64,000 nucleotides of DNA from Paenibacillus arenilitoris (GTDB taxonomy: Bacteria > Bacillota > Bacilli > Paenibacillales > Paenibacillaceae): positions 24,437 to 88,436 of the forward strand of contig NZ_JACXIY010000034.1 of assembly GCF_014705655.1 (NCBI RefSeq), written 5' to 3'. Positions 52,295 through 60,618 of the stretch are shown piece after piece. The translations under genes were made by a program, and so were the position numbers. The notes below the pieces were generated by a model, which saw nothing but the letters and a program-made list of their open reading frames with translations, had not been told where the DNA came from and did no database searches. The number at the start of each line of letters is the position of its first letter. Positions within the stretch are counted from its first letter, which is position 1.

Positions 52295-55099
52295 TTAGCC
52301 CGTATTCCTGAGGCCTGCTGCAATTCCGTTGATCGTGAGCAGCACCTCGCGGAGCAGCTCGGGATCGTCCTCGTCCTTGTCGCGCAGCGCGCGAAGCTCG
52401 CTTAAGAGCTGCACTTGCATGTAGCTGAGCGGATCGACGTACGGATTGCGCAGACGGATCGATTCCTGGATTACCGGCACGTTATCCAAAATTTCCGTTT
52501 GACCCGTAATGCTCAAAATATATTCGCCCGTCAGCTTGTATTCCTGCTCGATTTGCTGGAAGATGCGGTCGCGGATCGTCTTGTCCTTGATCATGTCCGC
52601 GTATTCCTTCGCGATCAGCAGGTCGGCTTTCGCCAGCGCCATCTGCAGGTTGTCGATCAGCGAACGGAAGAACGGGAATTGCTCATACATCGTGCGGAGC
52701 TTCTCCAGCTTGCCCGCGTCGTCGCCCGCGTACTGCTTGAACGCCGTTCCCGCCGCGTACCATGCCGGAAGCAGGTAACGGCTCTGCGTCCACGCGAATA
52801 CCCATGGGATGGCGCGCAGGTCTTCGAACCGATCGCTGTTCTTCCGCTTCGACGGACGGGAGCCGATGTTCAGCTCGCCGACTTCCGGCAGCGGCGTCGA
52901 CTCCTTGAAATACGTCAAGAAGTCCGGGTCGCGGAAAATAAGGTCCTGATACTTCTCGAGCGCCGTCTCCGAGATCGAGCGCGCGATGTCGTCCCACTCC
53001 GCCTCGGCCTGCGGCGCCTGCTCCGGATATTTCGCCAGACGGGCGGCCGTTATCAGAGCCCAAGTCGCTTGCTCAAGGCTGCGATACGCGATTCCTTGCA
53101 TCGAATAGCGCGAGGAGAGCACCTCACCCTGCTCGGTAATTTTGATGCCGCCTCCGATCGTGTGAGGAGGCTGCGCGAGAATGCTGCGGTTCAGCGGCAT
53201 GCCGCCGCGTCCGAGCGCCCCGCCGCGCCCGTGGAAGAACTTCAGCTTCACGTCGTACGCCTTGCCCGCGGCCGTAATTTCGTTCAGCGCCACGCGCAGC
53301 TCCCAGTTCGCCGTTACGACCCCGCCGTCCTTATTGCTGTCGGAATAGCCGAGCATAATTTCGTGCAGGTTGCCTCTCGCTTCGACCGCTTGCCGGTAAA
53401 TCGGCAGGTCGAACAGCTCCTTCATGATCGCCGGCGCCGCATGCAGGTCGTCGATCGTCTCGAACAGCGGCACCGACTGCAGCGTGCAGCGGACCGTGCC
53501 GTCCGCTTCCTTGCGGAACAAGCCGACTTCCTTCGCGAACACCATAACCTCGAGCATGTCGCTCGCAGCCTGCGTCATGCTGATGAGATAGCTCGTGATG
53601 CAGTTGACGCCGAACTCCTGCTGCGCCTTATAGATCGTATGGTAGACGTCCAAGCATTCGCGCGTCGATTCCGAATAATCCAGATGCCCCGACGTAAGTG
53701 GGCGAGGATCGTTCAGCAGACGGTGAAGCAGGTCCGTTTTCTCCTCTTCGGAGAGCGACGCGTAATCCGCGGCGATGTTCATTTTGGCCAAAATCTCGGC
53801 CATCGCGTTCTCGTGCTCCTGGCTGTGCTGACGAACGTCGAGCGTCATCAGATGGAAGCCGAACAGCTCCACCTGGCGCACAAGCTTCGCCAGAGCGGTA
53901 TTCGCCACGTAATCCGCGTAGTGGTGGCGCAGGCTCCGGTCGATGACCAGCAAATCCTCGCGCAGCTCGTTCGGATGGTTGTAGCGCATCGGAGAGCCTT
54001 TGAGCGACTCGTTGCGCGTATTGGCGAGCTTCTCCAGCATGAAGCCCAGCTTGATGCGGTACGGCTCCTTCGCGTTTCGCCACGGGTCCACGCATTTCAG
54101 CTCGACATGCTCGCGGTCCGAACGGATCGATTCCTTCAGCTCCTCGGTCACCTCGACCAGGTTCGTGCTGAAGCTGAGAAGGCCCATCAGCTCGCCGAGA
54201 CTTTCCTCGTACTTGCGGATCGCCAGCTGGCGATGGAGCGTAAGCGTCTCCCAAGTCACCTTCGCTTTGACGGACGGGTTGCCGTCGCGGTCTCCGCCGA
54301 TCCACGAGCCGAAGCGCAGGTAGTCCGGCACATGCCATTGCTCATCCGGATAATATTTGCTTAGGCAGCGCTCGAGCTCCTCGTATACGCTTGGCAGCAC
54401 GTCGAACAGCGTTTCATCGAAATAATAGAGGCCGTTGCGCACTTCGTCGATGACGGTCGGCTTGCGGTCCCGCAGCTCGTCCGTCTGCCACAGAATAAGC
54501 ACTTCGTTCATCAGCTTATCGCGCAGCTTCTCCCGCTCGCGGTAAGTCAACGTCGGGTTGTCCAGCTCCATCACGTCGCTTGCGATCCGCTTATGGATAT
54601 CAAGCACGGCGCGTCTGGTCGCCTCGGTCGGATGCGCCGTCATGACGAGCTCCAGCGAAATGCCGCCCATAATGTCCCGCACGTCCTCGACGCCGATGCC
54701 GCGTTCCTTCAAATCCTGAACCGCGCTTTCGATCGACCCGCGCTGCACCGTTTCTCCGGCGGATACTTCATAGTCGCGTTTCCTTCTAATCCGGTGATTT
54801 TGCTCGGCAATGTTGACAAGCTGAAAATAAATCGCGAACGCCCTGATGACTTGGTGTCTGATTTCCGGGCTTAGGGACGACACGGTTTCTTTGAATTGCT
54901 CAAATAGCTCCGGTACGAATTCCGCGCGAAGCGCTTTGCTTTGCTCGCGGATTCCCTCAACGATGTCAAGAAGCTCGCGCCCGCCTTGATGAACGAGCAC
55001 TTCGCCGAGAATGTTGCCCAGAAAGCGCACGTCTCGTCGCAGCAGGTTGTTCGCTTGCGGCCGGTTAGTCGTCAAAGTAGATGCTGGTTGATCCGACAT
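52295..55099 (-). CDS. ppc: phosphoenolpyruvate carboxylase
   Basis: A 934-residue enzyme of normal length that carboxylates phosphoenolpyruvate to oxaloacetate, refilling the TCA cycle. The catalytic histidine is in LVMTAHPTEATRR (about residue 155). The glycine-rich FHGRGGALGRGG loop, GYSDSNKDGG and the C-terminal RNPYVDPLSYMQVQLL...GIAAGLRNTG are all present. AAGGAGG lies 6 nt before the ATG. Its leader carries degenerate tandem repeats related to those before the permease at 35590. Confidence 0.97.
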   Translation of the reverse strand: MSDQPASTLTTNRPQANNLLRRDVRFLGNILGEVLVHQGGRELLDIVEGIREQSKALRAEFVPELFEQFKETVSSLSPEIRHQVIRAFAIYFQLVNIAEQNHRIRRKRDYEVSAGETVQRGSIESAVQDLKERGIGVEDVRDIMGGISLELVMTAHPTEATRRAVLDIHKRIASDVMELDNPTLTYREREKLRDKLMNEVLILWQTDELRDRKPTVIDEVRNGLYYFDETLFDVLPSVYEELERCLSKYYPDEQWHVPDYLRFGSWIGGDRDGNPSVKAKVTWETLTLHRQLAIRKYEESLGELMGLLSFSTNLVEVTEELKESIRSDREHVELKCVDPWRNAKEPYRIKLGFMLEKLANTRNESLKGSPMRYNHPNELREDLLVIDRSLRHHYADYVANTALAKLVRQVELFGFHLMTLDVRQHSQEHENAMAEILAKMNIAADYASLSEEEKTDLLHRLLNDPRPLTSGHLDYSESTRECLDVYHTIYKAQQEFGVNCITSYLISMTQAASDMLEVMVFAKEVGLFRKEADGTVRCTLQSVPLFETIDDLHAAPAIMKELFDLPIYRQAVEARGNLHEIMLGYSDSNKDGGVVTANWELRVALNEITAAGKAYDVKLKFFHGRGGALGRGGMPLNRSILAQPPHTIGGGIKITEQGEVLSSRYSMQGIAYRSLEQATWALITAARLAKYPEQAPQAEAEWDDIARSISETALEKYQDLIFRDPDFLTYFKESTPLPEVGELNIGSRPSKRKNSDRFEDLRAIPWVFAWTQSRYLLPAWYAAGTAFKQYAGDDAGKLEKLRTMYEQFPFFRSLIDNLQMALAKADLLIAKEYADMIKDKTIRDRIFQQIEQEYKLTGEYILSITGQTEILDNVPVIQESIRLRNPYVDPLSYMQVQLLSELRALRDKDEDDPELLREVLLTINGIAAGLRNTG

Positions 55100-55106
55100 A
55101 CTGTTC

Positions 55107-55225
55107 CTCCTTAAAGTTTTGCGTACGCAAAAACTGTCTTCGTAAGCGTAAGCTTAGTTTGCGAATGCAAACATTCTTCGTAAGCATGGATTTCGTTTGC
55201 GAAAGCTTACGTCGTAAGCGCTCAC
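55107..55225. repeat. degenerate about 40-bp tandem repeats in the ppc leader
   Basis: Three related units begin with AGTTTTGCG (55115), AGTTTGCG (55155) and CGTTTGCG (55193), each with TTCGTAAGC-type segments. The gene-proximal edge shares 19 identical bases, including the ribosome-binding AAGGAGG, with the repeat before 35590. The remainder of 55226-55409 shows no gene. Confidence 0.7.
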
Positions 55226-55409
55226 GTACTTTCTTAACGTTTTTTGACTTCTACCATCATACTACAAAATGCTACAGGGTTGAAGCCCCGAGCGAAATCT
55301 GGCAAAATGGACCTCCCCTTTTTCCGGAACGCCAACCGTTCATTTCTCTAATAAGGAAAGCGGATCGGAGAAATACTTTTACGGATGAGACAGGAGGTGA
55401 CCGACAACC

Positions 55410-55517
55410 ATGAGCACGAAGTCCAAAGCCGATAAAACCAACCCCAAGCATGCTCCGTCGCGATCCAGCAGCCCGAGCGATCAAGGAAGAACCGGCGTAC
55501 AAAAAAAATCGAAGTAG
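55410..55517 (+). CDS. small basic hypothetical protein, 35 residues
   Basis: MSTKSKADKTNPKHAPSRS continues to a total of 35 residues, rich in Lys, Ser and Pro. A perfect AGGAGGTGA ribosome site lies about 12 nt upstream, and a hairpin with a T-rich tail follows the stop. It has no predicted membrane segment and looks disordered. Low-complexity basic proteins of this size occur among spore and DNA-associated proteins, but I cannot assign it. Confidence 0.6.
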   Translation: MSTKSKADKTNPKHAPSRSSSPSDQGRTGVQKKSK

Positions 55518-55529
55518 CGATGACATCAC

Positions 55530-55560
55530 GAAAGGCTTCCCGAAAGGGGCGCCTTATTTT
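55530..55560 (+). terminator. terminator after the small ORF
   Basis: AAGGC...GCCTT with an inner CCC-GAAA-GGG, followed by ATTTTATT. Confidence 0.65.
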
Positions 55561-55655
55561 ATTGTTCAAAGCGACCCTTTAACAAAACTCAATGCATTGA
55601 GTTAACGGCGAAAGGTAAACATAAGCGGAAAATGGTTTCGAACGGAGGGTTATCG

Positions 55656-56702
55656 TTGGATACGACAATGACAAGTGGATCTGTGCAGTTCACCATTGGC
55701 GAAAATGACACAAACGACAAACTAACGTCGGCGGAACAAGCGAAATTGTGGGCGGCTTATATTGGCAATAGCATGTGCAGATGCGTCTTGCATTATATGC
55801 TGAATCATGTTGAAGATCAGGATATCAAGAAAGTCCTCGAGAACGGTCTTAACATAACCGAACAATTAGTGAAGACCATCCAAGGGATATATACCCAAGA
55901 GGAATACCCCATTCCAATAGGATTTTCGGAAGAGGATGTCAATGTTGCCGCGCCAAGGTTGTTCATTGACGAGTTCTATCTTCATTACTTGAAATATGTA
56001 GGGAAAGCGGGAGTAAGTTTATATGCGATTGCCGTTCCGTTGGTTACCAGGCCGGATATTCGGGCACTATTTACGCAATGTCTCGATTTTACGGCTAAAT
56101 TTTTGAATGAGGTGAACGAAGCCATAATAAACAAAGGATTTATGTCAAGGCCTTCCTTCATCGCTTATCCCGACAAGGTGGAATTCATCAAGAAACAAAA
56201 TTATCTAAACGGTTTCTTCGGAGAAGTAAGACCGCTTCAAGCATTGGAGATTACGCATCTTTACGATAACATCGAAAATAACGCGACGAGCAAAGCGGTT
56301 TTAATCGGCTTCAGCCAAGTCGCCAAATCGGAACAGGTTAGAAGCTATTTTGTTAGAGGGAAGGAAATAGCCGCCAAGCATTACGATATTTTCAGTAATA
56401 TGCTTGCAAAAGAACAATTATCGTCCCCCCCGATTTTTGATCCTATGGTCACAACCTCAACCGTTGCTCCGTTTTCAGATAAATTAATGATGTTCCATAA
56501 GCTGGACATGTTTGCCATGAGAATAAGAGGATACGGGAATGCTTTGTCGATGTGCGCCAGACATGACTTTGCAGAGAAGCTGGCGCGTCTTTCCATTGAA
56601 GTCGGAAATTTCGTCGAAGATGGAGCCAATATTATGATCGATCACGGATGGTTGGAACAGCCGCCTCAAGCCGTGGACCGCGAAGAATTGGTAACCAAAT
56701 GA
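55656..56702 (+). CDS. DUF3231 family protein (CotF/ferritin-like helical)
   Basis: A 348-residue all-helical protein made of two similar halves (EQAKLWAAYIGNSMCRCVLHYMLNHVED... and RPLQALEITHLYDNIENNATSKAVLIGFSQVAK), the pattern of DUF3231, related to the spore coat CotF/ferritin-like fold. The second half has MRIRGYGNALSMCARHDFAEKLARL. The TTG at 55656 is chosen because GGAGGG lies 6 nt upstream; an ATG at 55668 is possible. It is usually found in spore-formers and expressed in sporulation; function unknown. It stands alone before the tRNA-Gly repeat array. Confidence 0.8.
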   Translation: MDTTMTSGSVQFTIGENDTNDKLTSAEQAKLWAAYIGNSMCRCVLHYMLNHVEDQDIKKVLENGLNITEQLVKTIQGIYTQEEYPIPIGFSEEDVNVAAPRLFIDEFYLHYLKYVGKAGVSLYAIAVPLVTRPDIRALFTQCLDFTAKFLNEVNEAIINKGFMSRPSFIAYPDKVEFIKKQNYLNGFFGEVRPLQALEITHLYDNIENNATSKAVLIGFSQVAKSEQVRSYFVRGKEIAAKHYDIFSNMLAKEQLSSPPIFDPMVTTSTVAPFSDKLMMFHKLDMFAMRIRGYGNALSMCARHDFAEKLARLSIEVGNFVEDGANIMIDHGWLEQPPQAVDREELVTK

Positions 56703-56801
56703 TGGGGTTGATTCTGGCTTCGCCATGCCCCAGCGGATCCTCCGACTGCCGGCTAGCAGGATAACTCGCGCTTTGAGCGAAGGAATTCTCTCCCATCCAG
56801 C

Positions 56802-57481
56802 TCCATAACGCAAAAAAAGAACCTTATCAGGTTCTTGTCGTTTCGTTATGGAGCGGGTGATGGGAATACTCAACTTTCCGGGCCCAACGCCATTGACCGG
56901 CTTCTTCCCTTCGGAAAGTTGACGCTCGGCCTTGCCGGCTTTGCTTCGCATCAGCCTTAACAGCCGGTCGAACCCACGCTTCCTAGCGTGAGGGATTTCT
57001 CTCCCACCTGACTCCATAACGCAAAAAAAGAACCTTATCCGGTTCTTGTCGTTTCGTTATGGAGCGGGTGATGGGAATACTCAACTTTCCGGGCCCAACG
57101 CCATTGACCGGCTTCTTCCCTTCGGAAAGTTGACGCTCGGCCTTGCCGGCTTGCTTCGCATCAGCCTTAACGGCCGGTCGAACCCACGCTTCCTAGCGTG
57201 AGGGATTTCTCTCCCATCCAGCTCCATAACACAAAAAAGAACCTTATCAGGTTCTTGTCATTTCGTTATGGAGCGGGTGATGGGAATACTCAACTTTTCG
57301 GGGCCGAACGCCATTGACCGGCTTCTTCCCTTCGGAAAAGTTGACGCTCGGCCTTGCCGGCTTTGCTTCGCATCAGCCTTAACAGCCGGTCGAACCCACG
57401 CTTCCTAGCGTGAGGGATTTCTCTCCCATCCAGCTCCATAACGCAAAAAAAGAACCTTATCAGGTTCTTGTCGTTTCGTTA
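56802..57481. repeat. tandem array of tRNA-Gly 3' ends plus terminator, about 211-bp units
   Basis: Units start at 56802, 57013, 57223 and 57435, each with TCCATAACG. Each unit reads (forward) terminator hairpin, then TGGAGCGGGTGATGGGAAT, which equals the 3' end of the tRNA-Gly at 57482. In the first three units this is followed by about 100 bp of unrelated structured sequence, then by CGAACCCACGCT, the other side of the tRNA T arm. The fourth unit leads into the intact tRNA. The stretch 56703-56801 carries a further variant fragment of the unit edge. No protein gene is present. Confidence 0.85.
57443..57470 (-). terminator. terminator of the tRNA Gly-Arg-Pro-Gly operon
   Basis: AAGAACC-TGATAA-GGTTCTT plus T tract on the minus strand, 12 nt after the tRNA-Gly 3' end. 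Copies of it recur in every unit of the adjoining array. Confidence 0.85.
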
Positions 57482-57555
57482 TGGAGCGGGTGATGGGAAT
57501 CGAACCCACGCTATTAGCTTGGAAGGCTAAAGTTCTACCATTGAACTACACCCGC
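57482..57555 (-). tRNA. tRNA-Gly (anticodon TCC)
   Basis: 74 nt with encoded CCA. Acceptor GCGGGTG, anticodon loop CTTCCAA, T loop GGTTCGATTCC. It is the last of four tRNAs on this strand and the source of the duplicated 3' ends. Confidence 0.97.
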
Positions 57556-57572
57556 GTATGAAGTTGAAAAAA

Positions 57573-57649
57573 TGGTCGGGACGACACGATTTGAACATGC
57601 GACCCCCTGGTCCCAAACCAGGTGCTCTACCAAGCTGAGCTACGTCCCG
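57573..57649 (-). tRNA. tRNA-Pro (anticodon TGG)
   Basis: 77 nt with encoded CCA. Acceptor CGGGACG, anticodon stem CTGG/CCAG with loop TTTGGGA. Confidence 0.97.
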
Positions 57650-57683
57650 AGAAGTAAATAAGCAACATCAATTGAAGTAAAAA

Positions 57684-57760
57684 TGGCGTGCCCTAAGAGA
57701 TTCGAACTCCTGACCTTTTGATTCGTAGTCAAACGCTCTATCCAGCTGAGCTAAGGGCAC
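57684..57760 (-). tRNA. tRNA-Arg (anticodon ACG)
   Basis: 77 nt with encoded CCA. Acceptor GTGCCCT, anticodon loop CTACGAA; the A34 would be converted to inosine. Confidence 0.97.
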
Positions 57761-57766
57761 ACATTA

Positions 57767-57841
57767 TGGAGCGGAAGACGGGAATCGAACCCGCGACCCT
57801 CGCCTTGGCAAGGCGATGCTCTACCGCTGAGCCACTTCCGC
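57767..57841 (-). tRNA. tRNA-Gly (anticodon GCC)
   Basis: 75 nt with encoded CCA. Acceptor GCGGAAG, anticodon stem CGCC/GGCG with loop TTGCCAA. First of the four-tRNA operon. Confidence 0.97.
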
Positions 57842-57893
57842 ATATCATTTTCGCCTGCAGCTCGTGATGCTTGTTGTTGCGGCGACAAGTAAT

Positions 57894-57922
57894 AATATAT
57901 CACCTCTGAAATTAAAATGCAA
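57894..57922 (-). promoter_or_regulatory. sigma-A promoter of the four-tRNA operon
   Basis: TTGCAT (57922-57917), a 17-nt spacer, TATATT (57899-57894) on the minus strand, 52 nt before the first tRNA. Confidence 0.7.
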
Positions 57923-58021
57923 CTGTTTTTCGAAAAAAACATGAAAAAAAACCGAAATTCCGAAAATATTTTACTACGCCTGGACTTTTCAATTCTGCTA
58001 CCGCCGCTATTAGCGGCAAAG

Positions 58022-58048
58022 AGCCGCATCCCGACTAAGGACGCGGCT
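58022..58048 (-). terminator. hairpin after the siderophore ATPase gene
   Basis: AGCCGCGTCC pairs with GGGATGCGGCT on the minus strand; followed by CTTTG, a weak T tract. A further short palindrome CCGCTATTAGCGG lies at 58004-58016. Confidence 0.6.
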
Positions 58049-58065
58049 GATTTAAGTAAATGACG

Positions 58066-58920
58066 CTATGCCCCGGCTGCTGCCAGACTGCCCTCCTGCT
58101 TATGTCCGATCATGGTCACTTTGTCGGCGGCCGGCTGTCCGGCAAGCGCGAACGGGAGGCAGAGCGGGACGCCCGTGCGGGGATCCGCGACGATATCCGC
58201 CTCGATATTAAACACCTCGCGCATAATTTCCGGCGTAATGACCTCGATTGGCGAGCCTTCGCCTACGACGGAGCCTTTCTTGATCGCGATCATATGATGC
58301 GCGTAACGTGCGGCATGGTTCAAATCGTGAACGACCATGACGACCGTACGGTTGTTCACCTCGTTCAGCTTCTGGAGCAAATGGAGCACTTCCAGCTGAT
58401 GAGCCATATCCAGGAACGTCGTCGGTTCGTCCAGGAACAAAATATCCGTCTCCTGCGCCAGCGCCATCGCGATCCATGCGCGCTGCCGTTGTCCGCCCGA
58501 CAGCTGATCCACGGGGCGGTCGGCGAATTCCATCATGCCGGTCGCTTCGATTGCCCACTGCACGATTTGCCGGTCGTCCTTGCTCATGGAGCCGAAGCCC
58601 TTCTGGTATGGGAACCTTCCGTACGATACAAGCTCCGACACGGTCAGCCCGTCCGGCGCGGTCGGATTTTGCGGCAGGATCGCCAGCTGCTTCGCCACGT
58701 CCTTCGTCGATTGCTTATGAATGGATTTACCGTCCAACAGCACGCTGCCCCCGGCGGGATTCATGATGCGGGCCATCGTCTTCAGAATGGTCGATTTGCC
58801 GGAGCCATTCGATCCCACAAGCGCCGTTATCTTTCCTTGCGGAATGGCAATGTTCAAATTTTGGACAATCAGACGGTCATCATAAGCAATGTCAAGACTC
58901 GAAGTCGTAAGGCGAATCAT
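58066..58920 (-). CDS. FecE/FhuC-type ABC ATPase for iron-siderophore import
   Basis: A 284-residue ATPase. Walker A is GSNGSGKST, the Q loop ILPQNPTAPDGLTV, the signature LSGGQRQRAWIAMALAQ, Walker B DILFLDEPTTFLD, and the H loop VVHDLNHAARYAHHMI. The LDMAHQLEVL segment is typical of the siderophore/heme/B12 class. The family's usual permease and receptor genes are absent from the window, so it serves a transporter encoded elsewhere, or is an orphan. A Fur box lies about 90 nt upstream. The start at 58920 is the family start (MIRL), with AAGGAG about 12 nt away. Confidence 0.9.
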   Translation of the reverse strand: MIRLTTSSLDIAYDDRLIVQNLNIAIPQGKITALVGSNGSGKSTILKTMARIMNPAGGSVLLDGKSIHKQSTKDVAKQLAILPQNPTAPDGLTVSELVSYGRFPYQKGFGSMSKDDRQIVQWAIEATGMMEFADRPVDQLSGGQRQRAWIAMALAQETDILFLDEPTTFLDMAHQLEVLHLLQKLNEVNNRTVVMVVHDLNHAARYAHHMIAIKKGSVVGEGSPIEVITPEIMREVFNIEADIVADPRTGVPLCLPFALAGQPAADKVTMIGHKQEGSLAAAGA

Positions 58921-59007
58921 TGGACATGCACGCTCCTTCCGCTGCTCGCAGGCAGACACCAAACTGGATAATTAATCTATTCTATTTCAATTCGTTCCCA
59001 AAAAAAT

Positions 59008-59026
59008 GATAACGATTATCATTGAC
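59008..59026. promoter_or_regulatory. Fur box
   Basis: GATAACGATTATCATTGAC matches 15 of 19 bases of the Fur consensus GATAATGATAATCATTATC. A weaker TTAATGATAATG lies just beyond (59030-59041). It would repress the ATPase gene when iron is plentiful. The 313-nt gap 58921-59233 otherwise holds the terminator at 59128. Confidence 0.8.
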
Positions 59027-59127
59027 TACTTAATGATAATGTTTCTCACAAGTATTGTCAATGGCTAGTTGCTGCAAATTGCAGACGAATGCAGGACGGC
59101 AGCCGCCGGCAACCGGATCGCGCGCAC

Positions 59128-59173
59128 AAAAAGCCGTCCCGCCCGCATACGAACACGCTGCGGACAGGCGGCT
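59128..59173 (-). terminator. terminator of the flavin monooxygenase gene
   Basis: AGCCGCCTGTCCGCA pairs imperfectly with TGCGGGCGGGACGGCT on the minus strand, followed by TTTTTG. Confidence 0.75.
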
Positions 59174-59233
59174 ATCGTCTTTTGTCCCGTTAATCTTACG
59201 GCACGCTAATGGCTTCCCCTATTAAACGATCCG

Positions 59234-60439
59234 TCACACGCTCTCCGTTCTTTGATTCCAATCGACTCTGTAGTCGTACATCCACGAATGCGTCTTGCTC
59301 TTCGCCGACTTCAGGAAGAGAGGGAGCATCCTATCCCGGAAAAACACCTGCACCGGGTTCGTTGCATGCTTCCGCTGGCCGATGCTTCTCGCGTACTGCA
59401 CGATCTTCTCCACTCTCTCCTTCCTCAGCTCCTGAAACCGCTCGAACGCCTTCGGTGAATACGGGATGTCCCTTAAGCATTTCGCCAGCACGACCGCATC
59501 CTCAAGAGCGAGCGAAGCTCCCTGGCCTGCGCTTGGCGAGGTCGCGTGAACCGCGTCGCCGATGAGCACGACCGATCCTTTGTGCCAAAGCGGCTGCTTC
59601 GGGATATCGTAAATCGGAAATACGCCGATTCCTCCCTTTGTCGCCTGAACGATTCGCGGCACGGGGTCCGCGTCGATCTCGTGCAAATGATTGATCCTGC
59701 TCCGCCATTCGGCTTGCGGAATGAGCATCAGCTCCCTGCGGGTAGGCAAACCGCCCATGTTCATATTTCCGAACCAGTACGTTTCCGTATCGTTCTCCAC
59801 ATAGCCGAAAAAAGCTCTTTTGCCGAAGACGAGCGTTTGAAGCTCCGACTTGCCCGTTATCGTTTTGGCCGGGGAAAATCCCCCGTAGCTTATCAATCCC
59901 GTATAGGAAGGCTTAGGCGCATCGGGGAGGATGAGCGAACGGACCTTCGAATGAATGCCGTCGCAGCCGACGAGAAGCTTCCCCGTTTCCGAAGAGCCGT
60001 CTTCGAAGAAGGCTGTGACGGAATGGCCCGACTTGTTCTCGATATCCTTCAGCCGCTTGCCGTACAATATCGAGATGCCTTGTCGTTCGGCTTCGTCCCG
60101 AAGCACTTTATGAAGATATCCCCTCTTCAACGTGTAGCCTTGCACCGGTCCGTTCGCATCGCCCAACTCGCCAAGCATCCGCCCTTTGCCGTTCAACATG
60201 CGCATCCCTCTCATCGGAATGCCTTCCTGCGCAACCGCGCGGTCGATGCCAAGCTCCTTCAGGACGTTTAGGCCGTTGCTGGCCAAATTCAGGAACAATC
60301 CCTCGAATTCGTCCCATTGCCTATCCGCTTCGAAGATGACGGGGACGAACCCCGCTCTTTTCAAAAACAGCGCCAAGGCGGGCCCGGCTATCCCGCAGCC
60401 GATGACGAGGACCCTTTTATCGTTATCCCGCTCACTCAT
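59234..60439 (-). CDS. FAD-dependent monooxygenase (aromatic hydroxylase type)
   Basis: A 401-residue class A flavoprotein monooxygenase. FAD is bound by VLVIGCGIAGPALALFL (GxGxxG, about 12-17), GCDGIHSKVRSLI (the DG motif near 165) and GDAVHATSPSAGQGASLALEDA (the GD motif near 290). NAD(P)H and O2 would be used to hydroxylate an aromatic or polyketide-like compound, or to modify a drug as TetX relatives do; the substrate is unknown. GGGAGGG precedes the ATG at 60439. It is divergent from a PadR regulator with matched operators, so it is likely induced by a phenolic or drug ligand. Confidence 0.88.
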   Translation of the reverse strand: MSERDNDKRVLVIGCGIAGPALALFLKRAGFVPVIFEADRQWDEFEGLFLNLASNGLNVLKELGIDRAVAQEGIPMRGMRMLNGKGRMLGELGDANGPVQGYTLKRGYLHKVLRDEAERQGISILYGKRLKDIENKSGHSVTAFFEDGSSETGKLLVGCDGIHSKVRSLILPDAPKPSYTGLISYGGFSPAKTITGKSELQTLVFGKRAFFGYVENDTETYWFGNMNMGGLPTRRELMLIPQAEWRSRINHLHEIDADPVPRIVQATKGGIGVFPIYDIPKQPLWHKGSVVLIGDAVHATSPSAGQGASLALEDAVVLAKCLRDIPYSPKAFERFQELRKERVEKIVQYARSIGQRKHATNPVQVFFRDRMLPLFLKSAKSKTHSWMYDYRVDWNQRTESV

Positions 60440-60476
60440 TGCTTTTCCCTCCCATTGTTTTCGATATTCCATGTAT

Positions 60477-60496
60477 TATAGTTTATTTAAACTATA
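60477..60496. promoter_or_regulatory. PadR-type operator at the monooxygenase promoter
   Basis: Perfect palindrome TATAGTTTA-TT-TAAACTATA overlapping the minus-strand -10 TATAGT (60496-60491), which is 17 nt from a perfect TTGACA (60519-60514). Confidence 0.75.
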
Positions 60497-60547
60497 TTAT
60501 TTAGACCAAACGATGTCAACTACAAATTTATCGCATTCGTGATTCGG

Positions 60548-60589
60548 TTGACGCCGGGAAAACAAGCCTATATAGTTTATGTAGACTAT
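60548..60589 (+). promoter_or_regulatory. padR promoter and operator
   Basis: TTGACG (60548-60553), a 17-nt spacer, TATAGT (60571-60576). The -10 lies inside ATAGTTTA-TG-TAGACTAT (60572-60589), the same palindrome with one mismatch as at the divergent promoter. Confidence 0.75.
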
Positions 60590-60618
60590 TACATGAACCG
60601 AAAAAGGGGTTGCGGATC

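Noticed and set aside
52415..54364. Long open frame antisense to ppc (649 codons)
   Set aside because: High GC creates long antisense frames. It has no ribosome site, its composition is Arg-rich, and ppc on the other strand is certain.
56802..57481. CRISPR-like appearance of the regularly spaced repeats
   Set aside because: Units are about 211 bp and nearly identical throughout, with no variable spacers and no cas genes. They derive from tRNA-Gly and its terminator.
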